Source of the DNA: Cristatella mucedo
Lineage: Eukaryota; Bryozoa; Phylactolaemata; Cristatellidae
Direction: 5' to 3'
Length of the DNA: 64,000 nucleotides
Assembly (NCBI GenBank): GCA_009760855.2
Contig: WPIO01000012.1
Span: 3,876,501 to 3,940,500, forward strand
Part shown: positions 35,086 through 44,305 of the stretch, piece after piece
How positions within the stretch are numbered: position 1 is the first letter of the stretch
Layout: the number at the start of each line of letters is the position of its first letter
Program-made: the position numbers and the translations under genes
Notes under the pieces: generated by a model
What the model was told of the DNA's origin: nothing
The model's input: the letters and a program-made list of their open reading frames with translations, nothing else
The model's database searches: none

Positions 35086-36702
35086 CCACTTGATAAAGCG
35101 TCCTCAGAGAACTCAATCTCTTTCTAGGTGCTTTACATTTGCTGCAAAGGGAAACGCGACTGAATGGTGAGTAATATCATGCTTGATAAACATGAATAAC
35201 ATAGTTAGGGGTGACATGCAAGGGTCACCATGCAAGTGTGGTTAGTGGCAGCATGCACAGTGTCAGCACGCATAAGCACATAAAGGACGAATCACAGGGA
35301 CAACCACTAAATGCTGTGCTAAATAGGTGTTTTTAAGTTCTTTTTAAATGAGGCCAAGTCAGGGGATGATGCCTTGTAAATTCCTTAACTCGGCTATTAC
35401 TACACATATCAGAGTGAAATTTTTGAAATGCGAGTTCAGCTCTGCTTGTTTTCCACTAGTCTAGCAAAATTTCTTATTTCAGTTCAATACATTTTGCTGT
35501 GCATGTTCATTATTGCAGAAAATGAAGCTTCAGAACGTTTTGAAGACGTATGCAGCAAAATGTATCCAGCCGAAATCAGAAATGTATCTAGACGAATCTA
35601 GAACAAGCAGAGCTGAACTCGCATTTCGAAATTCACTCTAAACAATAGTTACTCATCGGAGCTTGAAAGAGTAGCACAGTATGTGTGTGTGCTCGTGAGC
35701 GTGTGCTGGAAGAGCAACATGCAGAGGTGCTACTGATTGTGGGGTGCTTTGCACTTCATTAAAATTAATAAATATTATTCATTTCTATAGTGCCCTTAAA
35801 GGACTAAATCTCGATCTTGGCTCTTTATATAAGCCAAAGAGCTGGAGCCCACGACCTCGGTCGTCAAAGGCGAGCATCTTCTCCTCAGTCGTCAAAGGGT
35901 GAGCACCTTAACTCCTGGGCTAAGCCAGGGCAGCGGACGAATTCCGAGTGGAAACAAGGCACTTTGATGGCATGCCGCCTGACGTGCTACTTGAGCATGG
36001 ATGCCCTGTATCCTTGTCGTGCTCACCTGCACTTCAGGCTAGCAGAGTGGGGAGCCAAGGCAGCTAAGCAAGGTTCCAAGCAAGAGTTTTGCTGCCCCAG
36101 ACTCACAACAGAAGGCCACCTCTGCTGGTTAGCACTGTTTGTCCAACAGCTTCTGCCCCAGGCTTTGTGGGGCAGCAGCTGTCAGACCGACAGGTGTCAT
36201 TCACTGTGAACCACTACACGGTTTATCTTTTCCTGCCCCTTTTGTGTTTGGCTCCGGCTGAAAGCTATGCAGTCCAAAAGCGAGGGGGGTTTCGTCACTC
36301 CACGCTGCCGTGCTCGTAGCAGAACCTTCGCCAGTGCAGCTCGATGTACTCATTTTCGGTTGTTTTCTTTTCTCTCAGTCCAGAATTCAGCACGAACCAC
36401 TTATGAAAGCCTGCGAAGCAGGCATCGCCAAGAGCAGGAAGCTGCATCGGGGCAGAGGCGATCGGTAGCTGCCTATAACGATTTGCAGCAGCAACGGGCA
36501 CGAGCAGCAGCTGCTACGCAGCAGCAGCCTGCCTTTTCAGCAGCGGCCGGTGGCGAGCTGCAAGGTGAGGCTACAGCCGATTGGATGGCATTGCCTGCTA
36601 GTTTCTACTTACCGCTCACGTGTGTGCCTGTATGCATCGAAATTGCTTGTGCGTTTGTCTGTCCGTGTGTGTGTGTGTGTGTGTGTGTGTATGTCTGTGT
36701 CT

Positions 36703-36733
<31 letters not shown>

Positions 36734-36962
36734 CGTGCGCGCGAGAGTGTGTGTGTGTGTGTGTGTCTGTGCGTGTCTGTGCACACTTGTGTGCGCCCGT
36801 GCTTGTGCAACATTTTTGCCATGACACGAAAGCTGCGAGTCAGAGTGTGGTAGCGTCAGCATGTCTGCTTGTCAGAGGGATCTCCTCACGGCGCTTTTGG
36901 CGTGTTGGCTTGCTTTTGTAGGAAAGGGAAAGAATAAGTATGGAGATGTCTGGGAAGAGTAA
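22982..36962 (+). CDS. OCIAD1: OCIA domain-containing protein (OCIAD1-like), six coding exons
   Basis: The product is an OCIA-domain membrane protein; vertebrate OCIAD1 is found in mitochondria and endosomes and affects cell adhesion, STAT3 signalling and respiratory-chain assembly. Coding exons are 22982-23174, 23336-23389, 23719-23766, 29474-29624, 30073-30140, 36379-36564 and 36922-36962; the first two are split by a short intron. The OCIA domain reads LTKAELEVLEQCRVDSFYKR, then LPLSVAFMAAVQVLTRRG, HPRWGAYPKVF and GFFMGKLSYASTCRDKLLQ, which gives two membrane-proximal helices. The tail holds the conserved TTYESLRSRHR block (TYEELR in vertebrates) and ends NKYGDVWEE, close to the vertebrate NKYGDTWDE. 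Every junction has GT-AG sites and matching phase. Start is ATG 22982 or 23003. The acidic exon 30073-30140 is inferred from phase alone. A cassette at about 30333-30370 is possible. Confidence 0.9.
23336..23389 (+). CDS. OCIAD1: OCIAD1 coding exon 2
   Basis: 54 bp after ctctttgcag. It encodes LPLSVAFMAAVQVLTRR, the first hydrophobic helix, and its donor is gag/gtaggc in phase 1. Confidence 0.9.
23719..23766 (+). CDS. OCIAD1: OCIAD1 coding exon 3
   Basis: 48-bp exon between cacattccag and gtgagt, phase 1 at both ends. It encodes TLALHPRWGAYPKVF, matching the vertebrate loop with HPKYGS.PK. It is too short to be noticed as an ORF. Confidence 0.88.
23767..24750. other. OCIAD1 intron 3, first part, no repeat recognised
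   Basis: Contains a run of nine or more G at 23895 and a roughly 30-bp direct duplication (ttgattatttcttg..aggctga) at 24568-24630. No exon is seen. Confidence 0.5.
24752..25510 (-). mobile_element. LINE A copy, 5'-truncated
   Basis: The reverse strand encodes TFRSLHSLDPAYLSDLLPHQ, AFSSYAPTSWKSFPT and TSPDLTTFKKNLKT, then the 3' end with (ATT)n at 24752. Further 5' are AKIRACL- and RLDFCNSLLAG-type segments in shifted frames. It lies in an OCIAD1 intron, antisense to the gene. Confidence 0.88.
25612..25895 (+). repeat. Left arm of large inverted repeat, contains SINE2
   Basis: 284 bp nearly identical to the reverse complement of 26609-26889. The arm includes about 85 bp of non-SINE sequence on one side and 30 bp on the other, so the whole locus was duplicated, not just the SINE. 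Confidence 0.9.
25700..25862 (+). mobile_element. SINE2 copy in left arm
   Basis: Full head, body and tail, with 'gtgggttcgaatcctgtag' as B box and a tttaatcagcta tail. Confidence 0.88.
25922..26055 (-). mobile_element. SINE2 copy, partial
   Basis: Reverse SINE2 tail and body (ttgcctataaaggatcgcccac), ending in the B-box area at about 26050. Confidence 0.78.
26105..26270 (-). mobile_element. SINE2 copy
   Basis: Reverse tail, body (gggcaaaaagagatcgcccac) and head (acctgggtagtgaaaagcaagc) are all present. Confidence 0.83.
26609..26889 (-). repeat. Right arm of large inverted repeat, contains SINE2
   Basis: Reverse complement of 25612-25895. The included SINE2 (about 26638-26815) shares diagnostic differences with the left-arm copy (tttgtatagtgacggaagag, atcgtctactacagg), so both derive from one insertion. 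Confidence 0.9.
27028..27345 (+). mobile_element. LINE A 3' end
   Basis: From 'cctgaccacatttaaaagg' through 'tgaccctgtgcatgtcacc', 'cagcaaatgtaaagcgcc' and 'gagggcgctttatcaagtg' to (ATT)n. Confidence 0.9.
27480..27900 (+). mobile_element. LINE A internal fragment
   Basis: Diverged copy of the 'catccaagttggtccatgcg' to 'tctgtaacttgct' and 'cctctgacttgacaacatt' blocks. No 3' tail. Confidence 0.6.
28057..28141 (+). mobile_element. SINE2 5' half, split by LINE B
   Basis: The head (agcccaggggtaaggtgc, gggttgtgggttcgagac) and the body up to 'gaccactgcaa' break off exactly where LINE B begins; the rest resumes at 29160. Confidence 0.85.
28142..29160 (+). mobile_element. LINE B copy, best-preserved ORF end (269 codons)
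   Basis: 28221-29030 is one open frame covering the end of reverse transcriptase and the connection region: [81 protein letters not shown] and VGNRSFSSAGPRLWN. The palm motifs with the catalytic aspartates lie upstream and are missing (5' truncation). The end matches the gtggagttacag...gatacat terminus. This layout fits the CR1/L2/Jockey assemblage; the clade is not resolved. The open frame suggests a comparatively young copy. Confidence 0.92.
29160..29222 (+). mobile_element. SINE2 3' half, split by LINE B
   Basis: Resumes 'caagtggtggtggtagcggt' and the aaggctcttgtgctgctata...ttaaatcatctta tail; about 4 bp (gcaa/caag) are repeated on both sides of the LINE. Confidence 0.82.
29474..29624 (+). 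CDS. OCIAD1: OCIAD1 coding exon 4
   Basis: After cttcacatgcag, it encodes GALGFFMGKLSYASTCRDKL and continues to FAGQ at a gag/gtacgc donor (phase 2). This is the second helix and the conserved GK(L/I)SY..TC core. It is separated from exon 3 by 5.7 kb of repeats. Confidence 0.9.
30073..30140 (+). CDS. OCIAD1: OCIAD1 coding exon 5 (acidic linker), inferred
   Basis: 68 bp between aataattgcag and a gtaagc donor. The phases (2 in, 1 out) join exon 4 and exon 6 exactly. It encodes ETVTEQLGEGEASDEVHDDD, an acidic linker without strict homology. Confidence 0.65.
30370..31100. other. OCIAD1 intron, unassigned
   Basis: No repeat family or exon recognised here; the short open frames lack motifs. Confidence 0.4.
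31105..31280 (-). mobile_element. SINE1 copy, diverged
   Basis: Reverse tail (gtgtagcaccttaagagaact) and head (ggtcgaggcgagcaccttaacc, cggggctaaacca). Confidence 0.65.
31995..33235 (-). mobile_element. LINE A copy, longer but decayed
   Basis: The left end carries the 3' terminus 'gtagcactctaggagaact'. The reverse strand has KIRACLDKDTTAMLVHAFVR and SHLDFCNPLLAGLPAWAIR; further right, 'ggtccctagggtacctc' matches the reverse of the LINE B PQGS..GP region, so reverse-transcriptase text continues to about 33235. Many stops. Confidence 0.72.
33470..34315 (+). mobile_element. LINE A copy, 5'-truncated
   Basis: Sense text runs through TPLLADLHWLPVKQQIDF, TFRFRHSLAPAYLSDILPHH and FTTSPDLTTFIKKLKTD to the gtaaagtgcctagaaagagatc terminus with (ATT)n. 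A 15-bp word, gttaaaattcgggct, is duplicated at about 33552-33581. Confidence 0.87.
34330..34720 (-). mobile_element. LINE reverse-transcriptase fragment
   Basis: Reverse-strand words correspond to the KP..tRPISLLPLLSKILEKI and ..STETALL region of the 51712-53390 copy (for example 'caagaatcttgaac' and 'cacggaggagagtaatttta'). Confidence 0.6.
35047..35368 (-). mobile_element. LINE A 3' end nested in R1
   Basis: (AAT)n at the left, then the reverse of the gagggcgctttatc terminus, through 'gaggccaagtcaggggatg'. R1 text flanks it on both sides. Confidence 0.88.
35411..35639. repeat. Foldback: about 90-bp inverted arms with 47-bp loop
   Basis: Arm 35411-35503 (agagtgaaattttt, gcgagttcagctctgcttgtt, acattttgctg) is complementary, with small gaps, to 35551-35639 (cagcaaaatgtat, aacaagcagagctgaactcgc, gaaattcactct). 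Confidence 0.85.
35765..35930 (-). mobile_element. SINE1 copy with head partly duplicated
   Basis: Reverse tail 'tctatagtgcccttaaagg' and head. The B-box/A-box segment (gtcgtcaaaggcgagcatctt, cagtcgtcaaagggtgagcacctt) occurs twice. Confidence 0.72.
36379..36564 (+). CDS. OCIAD1: OCIAD1 coding exon 6
   Basis: After ttttctctcag, it encodes NSARTTYESLRSRHRQEQE and a Gln/Ala-rich stretch (AAATQQQPAFSAAAGG), with a caag/gtgagg donor. The TYESLR block is the conserved C-terminal motif of the family. Confidence 0.88.
36667..36775. repeat. (GT)n microsatellite, interrupted
   Basis: Gtgtgt with ctgtgt and gcgcgaga interruptions, inside the last OCIAD1 intron. Cys/Val and His/Thr open frames are artefacts. 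Confidence 0.96.
36922..36962 (+). CDS. OCIAD1: OCIAD1 terminal coding exon
   Basis: 41 bp after ttgcttttgtag. It encodes KGKNKYGDVWEE and a stop, the near-invariant family C-terminus. The preceding intron contains a GT microsatellite. Confidence 0.92.
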
Positions 36963-37496
36963 CCACGTGAGTGGTGCAGCGCTAGCCGATGCTCTGATCT
37001 CTGCCTTTTGCTTTGTCACGACATGGCAGTGCCTCGTCTGGCCACTCACTGTGTGTCCACCACCTGTTTGTTCTATCGCCCATTTTTAAAACGTGTGGCC
37101 AGTGCGGGCAGCCATGTCACTGCTGTCACACCGTCCATTGTCAGTACATGCTGTGTGTCTAGCCACTTGGTCTCTGCCTTCTATTTCTCTTTTTCCTCTT
37201 TCGTCCAAACTGCTTCCTTAGCACTGCCTTCACATGTATCGCTTGATAAACAGGAAAATTCTTTCCTTGGAGGCCAAAAGCTGACATCGTAACTTACCGC
37301 TTCACTCCAACAGTTGACTAGGTTGTGTTTGCTTTCGCCTATGGATTCAGATGAAGGCATCCACATGCCTAGTACTCATTACTCGGTCCTGTGTTTAGAA
37401 GCTATAAGCTAGTTGGGTTTTGCTGGAAGTCGACAATTGCATTCAACACCCTAGCCTGCTTATGCTTACTATTATTGCTAAATCCTTATATTTAGC

Positions 37497-38050
37497 ATCA
37501 ATTAAATCCTGGCTGCAGCTGCTGTGGCTGTAAATTCGTTGAGGTTTTAAAGTGGTTTCCTATGACTCTCAAATACTCTGCTAGGGGGTGGTTACATTTC
37601 GAAGCAAGATAAGGTCCCTAAGCACACTGCCAGGCCAGCAAAGTACATTTTGACGAATCCTGGTTTGGTGCTGTTGCAGTGGCCCAGCCAGTCGTCTGAT
37701 TTGAGCCCCATAGAACGACTGTGGAGCGATATCGACAGGCAGCTGAGGTGGAGTGTTAGGACAATAGCAGTATGCAGACCTTTTCAGGAAAACTCAGAGT
37801 CTGTAGAATATACTAAAGCAAAAGAGACACCAGAGGAGATGGTGGCCTCTATGCCTGGCCAGACAAGGGAGGTCATAAAGAATTGTCGAGAGATGGACAC
37901 TAAATGCATACATGTCAACAGCATATGTGTTTGTTTTGGGCTATCAACAAAGGATTTCACATTCTTTGCATAACTTGAAGGTTCCTAGCATCGTAGAAAT
38001 CCTTATTACCTGATCGAACTAAAAAGTCCACAGAAGGTGCCGCAATAGTG
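37497..38050 (+). mobile_element. Tc1/mariner remnant with transposase C-terminus
   Basis: 37650-37973 encodes LQWPSQSSDLSPIERLWSDI, the motif around the last acidic residue of the Tc1 DD34E triad, and MVASMPGQTREVIKNCREM, the conserved C-terminal block. Upstream, 'aagcacactgccaggccagc' corresponds to the DNDPKHT-ARPA region but is frame-broken. 37497-37560 repeats, inverted, the region near the right end, so long terminal inverted repeats flank an internally deleted element. Related to 59689-60604. Confidence 0.82.
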
Positions 38051-38059
38051 CAAGGACTT

Positions 38060-41000
38060 CTTGGCGCTGAGTATGCATTGCACTCAGACCGGCAGGGGAT
38101 ATATTGCTCGCCAGAAAGAACCATGTGCCTCATCGTGCTGTGCAGTGTAACCAGCCACCTGAAAAACCAGATACCTTCTCATCTAGCCAGAAGTGCTAGC
38201 TGCAGAAAATGCATACGATACGATGCATATGTAGAGCAGCGGTAGCTGCATCAAGTTCTGCCGTCTGCACGAGCCCTGTGCCTGCCTTGGTTCTTTGCCT
38301 GGCTGGCTAATGTGGTGAAGTGGTTCTGATTTTGCATGTCAGTTCAATTCCTTGCTTTGCCCGTATGCCGGGCACTAGAGGGGAAGCAGCCAAATGGAAT
38401 AACTTGGGAACTCTACTGGAGTCGAGGCTCATGCGAGCGCCATTGGCAAGCGATGGATGCTCGTGCCGAAGCACACATCCTGTGCCGTTCTCCGCTCGGC
38501 ACCTGCACTCAGTCACCGAGCCAAAGACTGCCAGGCGCCCTGATCGCATGAGCGAGAGGCAGCGCATGCGTACAGGTTCCAGCTTGCAGTCGCATGGGGG
38601 TCGATGCAGTGTCGCACCATAGTCTTTTTTCTTTAAAACTCCAATACTCAAACTTCGGTGTCGGCTCGCTCAACTCCGGACCTGACTTGTTAAGGTTACT
38701 TGACCTAATCTCGGTTGTGAAGCTTGCGTGTGTGCCTTTTATGTGTTTAATGGTAACTTTCTAAGCAGTTGCATCGAGTTTAGTGGTCTCGTCAGACGGT
38801 TTCATATATGAGCCATGCTCTTGCTGACCGTAATTGTGCTAGCAGCAGCCGCTCGGTCGAGCCTGCCAGCATGGCTGGAGTGAAAGCCAGCATCTTGTGC
38901 CTGCCGGGCATGTGCATATCGTGCTTGTTCATTCACATCCTTTGTTCCTATATCTTCAGGCTTGGTCAACCGGTGCGGTTTGTCTGAGCCAGTGACTGGT
39001 GTGCTGTCACCTGACTGAAGTCTCTTCCATCCTGGACACGAACCTATGCACACAGGGTTGAGCTGTACTTGTGGTGCATGGCTAATTTCGTTCGGTAGTT
39101 TGAGTGACATCGCTCATATGAGGTTTGCCGTCGTGGGGCATGACTGGCTGTACTTTTTAGTACTAACTAGTAAATACAGTCATCTAGAATCAGTGGTTTG
39201 CATGCATCACTTAATGGCCTGCTTTGATGTCTTCATATTATGCTGTTCATAACTATGCAGTAATCGACCTGTACCAGGAACAGGGTGCGATGTTTGCTTG
39301 GCTATCACCACGTCAGCACCTGCAGTAAATGAGCTTCTGCTATCCCATACATTGGCCAATGAGGACTATGGCCCAGTGCAAAAAGTCATTCTTCTCCTAT
39401 CAAAATGTACCTTTTGAAGACATACGCAACGTCAATATGACTCATTACAGACTGTATTGGTTAGTGATTCGTTAAGTGTGCTGGACCTGCAGTCTGGCCC
39501 TAGAAGTATGCTAACTGTTCAAAGGTTTGGGATAATGGCTTGGCTTCCGGTCGATTAGGATTCGATTAGATTAAATGCCAATGCATTGGGTGCTTGCTGC
39601 TCATTCTGATTCGGATAAAGTTGCCTCTTACAAAATAGACCTATTTGTATTTGCCTACTTCATTGCGATGTGAAGATTTAGTTGCAGCTTGCCATACTTA
39701 AAGCTGGTGTTGGTGAAGAGCGAATAAGAAAATTAGGGCATGCAAATATTGCCCTAATTGCAGGTATTGATGGTGATTAATGGGGTATATTTCTATACCT
39801 AGGCTTTTGCTTGCCATATTTAAATGGCACAGGTAAACCCTTTTGGTTTGTCGGCACTTGACTACTGTGTGAGCCAGAGCTTGAACTGCTTCGTGTTATT
39901 TGAGATAGGTTTGTCATCTAACGGGCAAATCTCAGACACATGAAATACTCTACAGTTGCCATCAGCCATATATTATATCTTAAAGAAAAATTGCTATCGT
40001 ATATCACTCACTGTCTTGGTTGTTATAAAGCTATCCTTGAAGCAAGACTGGTCTCAAATTGTATAAGGGAGGTCGGGTACAAAATTCGAACCTAACTACC
40101 ATTAATAAGTTGTCAAGAAGATAGTTCGATATTTTTCAATTCTTGTAATCGTTGCTTGAAAGTCAAGGGAAAATCATGCTGCCCGAAAATCAATAGATTG
40201 ATGTTGGTTTTGCTGTCAAACAGCTGCTCAGTGTTCGTTGCGATAGTAGTGTTAAAGCCATGACTCCAGCAGAGCTGAAAATTTCATTATGAGCAGCTAC
40301 CAAATTGTTGTTAGTATCTATGTTCCGATCTTGGCAGCAAACGTACAAACCTAGGATCATGTATCGACAAGTCGTTAATGTTATGCTGAATGAGCCTCGA
40401 CAAGTTTGTTGGTGGTTCTCATCATCAGCCTCAACATCGCAGCCGTGGGAGACTCGGTAATGTTACTTAATGTATAGCACATAATAACAATCTTGTCTCG
40501 AGCTAAACTTGGGTGACTGCACGTGTAAGTCTTCTGCTCTTTGTATTCTTGGGCACGTTGCCCTGTGCTGCTAATTAAAATTACCCAGTCGGTGTTTCTG
40601 ACTGGAAAAAATCTGCGATTCTAGTTAACCGTGTGTGGCTTCTCGTAGTTTCGTTTTTGCTGGAAATGATTCACATTGAAAGAGACTTTGCGGCCAGTGC
40701 ATGACTTAAACATGCGACCTGGGTCGTGAGGTATCAGTATCTCACCACGTGCTATGACCATGTTGTTGCTGTCTTTAATCACCAATTTTTATTTCTTTCA
40801 CGATCATTGTGGGAGAATTAATCAAAAAAGTGATTAATTTTCTTGCACTGGATGCTGCAAATTGTGTGCTTGCACATGTTATCAACGAGATTTATCCCTG
40901 CTTGCAAGTTATCACTGTCACTTCAGCTGCCTTAATCATTTACTGGCAATAAAGCATTGCTGGCTTGTGCACAAAACTCTTGCAAAAACTCCCAGCAGCA

Positions 41001-41800
41001 TTTTCTTGCTACCGAAAGATCGAATGATATCGAAATGTCGAGCTGTTGGCAAGGGTTTGCCGACTTGACAAGACACAGTAAATCTGGGAAATCCGCCTCC
41101 ACGGAATATGTGTTCAGGTAAAACGTGGTGGAGCCTGACTTGTAGCTTATGTAGTCACTCCCTGGAAGTATACGTGACATGAAACCGCTAAATGTCGTTG
41201 CCCTTGAAAAAAAGGACCACTAAATGGTTCACTGATTATTATAAGGAAAGACAATATTTGGCTATTTACAAGATTTATTTTAGTGAAGCTATATGGAGTT
41301 ATTAGAGATCAAGTGAAACTTCTTCGCTGGGACATCGCAAATGGCACCACCCTAACGACAAAACATATGCACATTTCACAAAACGTGCTCTCCCGGCGTG
41401 GCTAAATCTAAGCAATTCATCTGTATACAAACCCCATCCACCAGGTAGTGCGAACGCCATGGTCTGATGCCTGAGGCAGGCATAACCGGTCTGCAAGCGC
41501 CACTTCAGAGGGACGTCTGTCAAACGGGTGGGCACTTTCTCCCGAAACACCAGCCTGGCTATGATTGTGCTTCAGTTTTCAACCAGTGGATTCGGTATTA
41601 TCAGACGCAGCTAGACGATGCGATGGAAGCAGCTTAATGACATTAGGAGAGCTGCCGAGGCAGCAGCCCAAGATCTGGATAGCTTAAGCTCTTTGTTGGA
41701 GTATCTCGAATTGCCACATGAGTACAATCCATTCCTTTGAATCAACCTGCTATGTTCTTGTAGCGAAATACCGCTAAGAAATACACGTTTAAAAGTAGTA
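38060..41800. other. Intergenic stretch between OCIAD1 and GEMIN8
   Basis: 38307-38651 carries long overlapping open frames on both strands without recognised motifs. 39733-39761 is a small palindrome (aattagggca/tgccctaatt). 40690-40760 has tRNA-like head words of a SINE. A minus-strand frame at 41302-41550 (VPTRLTDVPLKWRLQTGYAC) is unassigned. I see no supportable gene. Confidence 0.35.
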
Positions 41801-41844
41801 AGTTGTAATGAAGAACAGCGCCAAGCAATAGCTCAGGAGTGTTC

Positions 41845-42020
41845 GTGCACACGTGTGTGTGTGTTTGTGGCAGTGCAGTCGACCTAACATATCATGTCGA
41901 CAGTACTGGGCTCGCCAGGGCGGGTCCACTGCTGATTAATAGCAGTAACTGGCCCGAACGGGCCGACTGAATAAACACTAAACGTTGCTGTGTCGTAGCT
42001 GGCACCGAAACACAACTGTA
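41845..42020 (+). mobile_element. LTR-like segment, tentative
   Basis: A 14-bp palindrome (ggcccgaacgggcc) lies just before AATAAA and a short tail ending 'ccgaaacacaac', an arrangement like the U3-R-U5 end of an LTR. Termini are not certain. Confidence 0.25.
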
Positions 42021-42261
42021 TGCCTGCTGTTGAATTGAAGTCTCAAGGTGGAGGAGAAGAGATTGCCTTTTGCGGAAAGATTTGCTTTGAAAGACAAGCT
42101 TTGGGGGAGCTGCAATGTGTGGACTGTGTGGCTCGTTGATGACTAAGACCCGGAGTCGATGGCGTCAAGCTCTCGACCAGAATTAAGGGGTTTAAGTAAT
42201 TGGACGCGGTAGCGGCGGTGTCTTACTTCCGGCGACTTGTGTAAAGTTCGAATTTCTATAT

Positions 42262-43220
42262 GATAATAAAAATAATAATTTGTGTATAGAGCTTCTTAAG
42301 AGAACTTAATCTCTACCCATGCGCCTTACGACTTGCTGAAAGAGAAGCAATTACCAATGATTAATTAAAAGCAATGTATCCTAATTGGGCAAATATGCAA
42401 AAGCAATAATCAAACTAATATGTTTAGATGCGTCACGCTACGATTGGGAACACAATTAAACAAGACAAGCATGCAAAAGCACTCACGAGACTCACGGCTG
42501 TGGGACTCACAGTAACTGACATACTCAATTACACAGAGGTAAACAAGCACTCACGAAAAAAGACAGGCCCACTAAAGTGCTATGCAAGAACAGATCGCTG
42601 TTGTTATTCAGGACGTAATAGTTTCATCCGGACGACCAAATAAACGGACGCTCCCGTCGGACAGAGGAAAGACTGTGTGGGTCAGTTAGGTTTTCAATTT
42701 CTATTGAAATGTCTCAAATTAGGAAATGATGTCAATCGGTAAAGAGTTCCAATCTTTGGGGCTAAATAGCAACTAAAGGTGCATAGTAGCTAAAGAAGCA
42801 TTCTCCGAGGAATTTTAAGTTAGGGGCGAAAGTAATCGACCAGAGCCAGACGACCGGGCAGTGCCACGGGAGGACTGATGTGAAACTATTTTATATGGGT
42901 AAAAGCATGATCATGAGAATTGAGGAACCTAAAGCTATTTGATAAGATCTTGAAATTGATACCCTATAAAATATAATTCATTTGTATAGCGCCCCAAGAG
43001 AACTTAATCTCTCTTCAGGCGCTTCACATGTGCCTCGGAGCTCGAGCCCATGACCTCAGCCAGACTTTGGTCGGGGCGAGCACCTTAACCGCTGGACCAA
43101 ACCAGCTACCTACTTAATTGGCAGCCAGAGCAAGGTTGGGAGCATGGATGTAATGTGATGTTGCGAAGCTGATTGACAAGCCAAACTGCAACGTTTTGCA
43201 TCAACTGTAATCAATCGTAT
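42262..43220 (-). mobile_element. LINE A copy interrupted by SINE1
   Basis: The reverse 3' end (ttgtgtatagagcttcttaagagaact) is at the left; the copy continues to 'gatcttgaaattgatacc', then resumes after the SINE at 'aattggcagccagagcaagg' and ends near 43215. Confidence 0.75.
42967..43112 (-). mobile_element. SINE1 copy nested in LINE A
   Basis: Reverse tail 'ataattcatttgtatagcgcc', body and head (ggtcggggcgagcaccttaac, cgctggaccaaaccagct) are complete. Confidence 0.87.
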
Positions 43221-43799
43221 TATTGTTTGCCTAGGCAACCTATAAATGCCGCTTTCAATCACCTTAAAAGCCTTATTGCAAATATACCATATTCACCTCG
43301 ACGATACGAAACAATGAAGAGATTTTTGCAATTGGGTTTCTAAATGCTTGAAAAAGTGCTGCAATGTAGGACCTTGTTTTTGGACATGGCACCTTGCGAT
43401 TGATCTCATTGAGACCAACCTCGGGGCATGGCTGGCGGGTGAATAAGTTACTAGGCCGAAGGCTGCAATTGATAAGAATTCGAGACAACATGAGTAAATA
43501 ACTCAATATTATTAGTTTCTAGATTATCAAAAATCAAAATAATTAAATTGCTGCTGACTACTGGTTCTTATCTTAAAATCGATAGAAAAATTTGCTTAAG
43601 GAACTTCATGTAGTAACCACACCAAATGACCTTGTAGGCGATTAATTAAATGGCTGCATTACTTTTCCTATAGGGTATTAATTAACAAGTAGTCTTTATT
43701 TGTATGTAAGCAGTACAATTTGCCAAAGAATGGAAAAAGGGATCCTTAACTGTGTAGCACGGTTGACCAGTGAGCTTTTATTAAACGACATGTCATACA

Positions 43800-44305
43800 G
43801 TGTGTAGTTCGTATGTACGTATGTAAGTATATATTGTATGCCGGCTCCTGACTTGTGACCGTAAGGTCAAGGGAGCGTGTAGTTCGTATGTATGTATTGT
43901 ATGTCTGATAAGCCACTGGTGAGCTGTAAGAAGCACCACCGAGAGGGGCCGTTGCACAGCTGTGGTCCGCCTGTGATGTGGTATGGACACAGGCCGGTAA
44001 CCAGCTGGTGGCCAGATGGTGGATTCACCATCAGGGTCGGCCGGTGCACTGCTGCGGTCCGCCTTTGATGTGGCATGGACCAGCTGGTGGCCAGATGGTG
44101 GATTCACCATCAGGGTCGGCCAGTGCACCGTTGTGGTCGATGAGTCATCGGAGTCGACCAGGGGAGGGGAGTCGTGTGAGGGCGGGGGCTGAGGGGAGCC
44201 GTGCGCTCTTGGGCTCCGTATGTTGGGAATAAACTGTCGGTGTTGGGCATCGGCTGGCTCTCTGCTGTGCAACCAAACTACACAGTAGACGGTCGTTACC
44301 ACAAC
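43800..44305 (+). mobile_element. Solo LTR candidate with internal duplication
   Basis: Starts tgtgtagttcg and ends ccacaaca (TG...CA). An AATAAA at about 44229 lies some 75 bp before the end, as in an LTR. A unit containing 'ggccagatggtggattcacc' is present twice, 79 bp apart. No target duplication or internal retroelement genes are visible. It abuts a 5'-truncated LINE A. Confidence 0.5.

Larger units (their letters stand above)
34780..35640. repeat. Repeat R1, copy 2, interrupted by LINE A
   Basis: Aligns with 18840-19200 on both sides of the LINE A insertion at 35047-35368. Its right part includes the inverted repeat at 35411-35639. Confidence 0.6.

Noticed and set aside
36605-36862. Cys/Val and His/Thr open frames
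   Set aside because: Translations of the GT microsatellite in an OCIAD1 intron.
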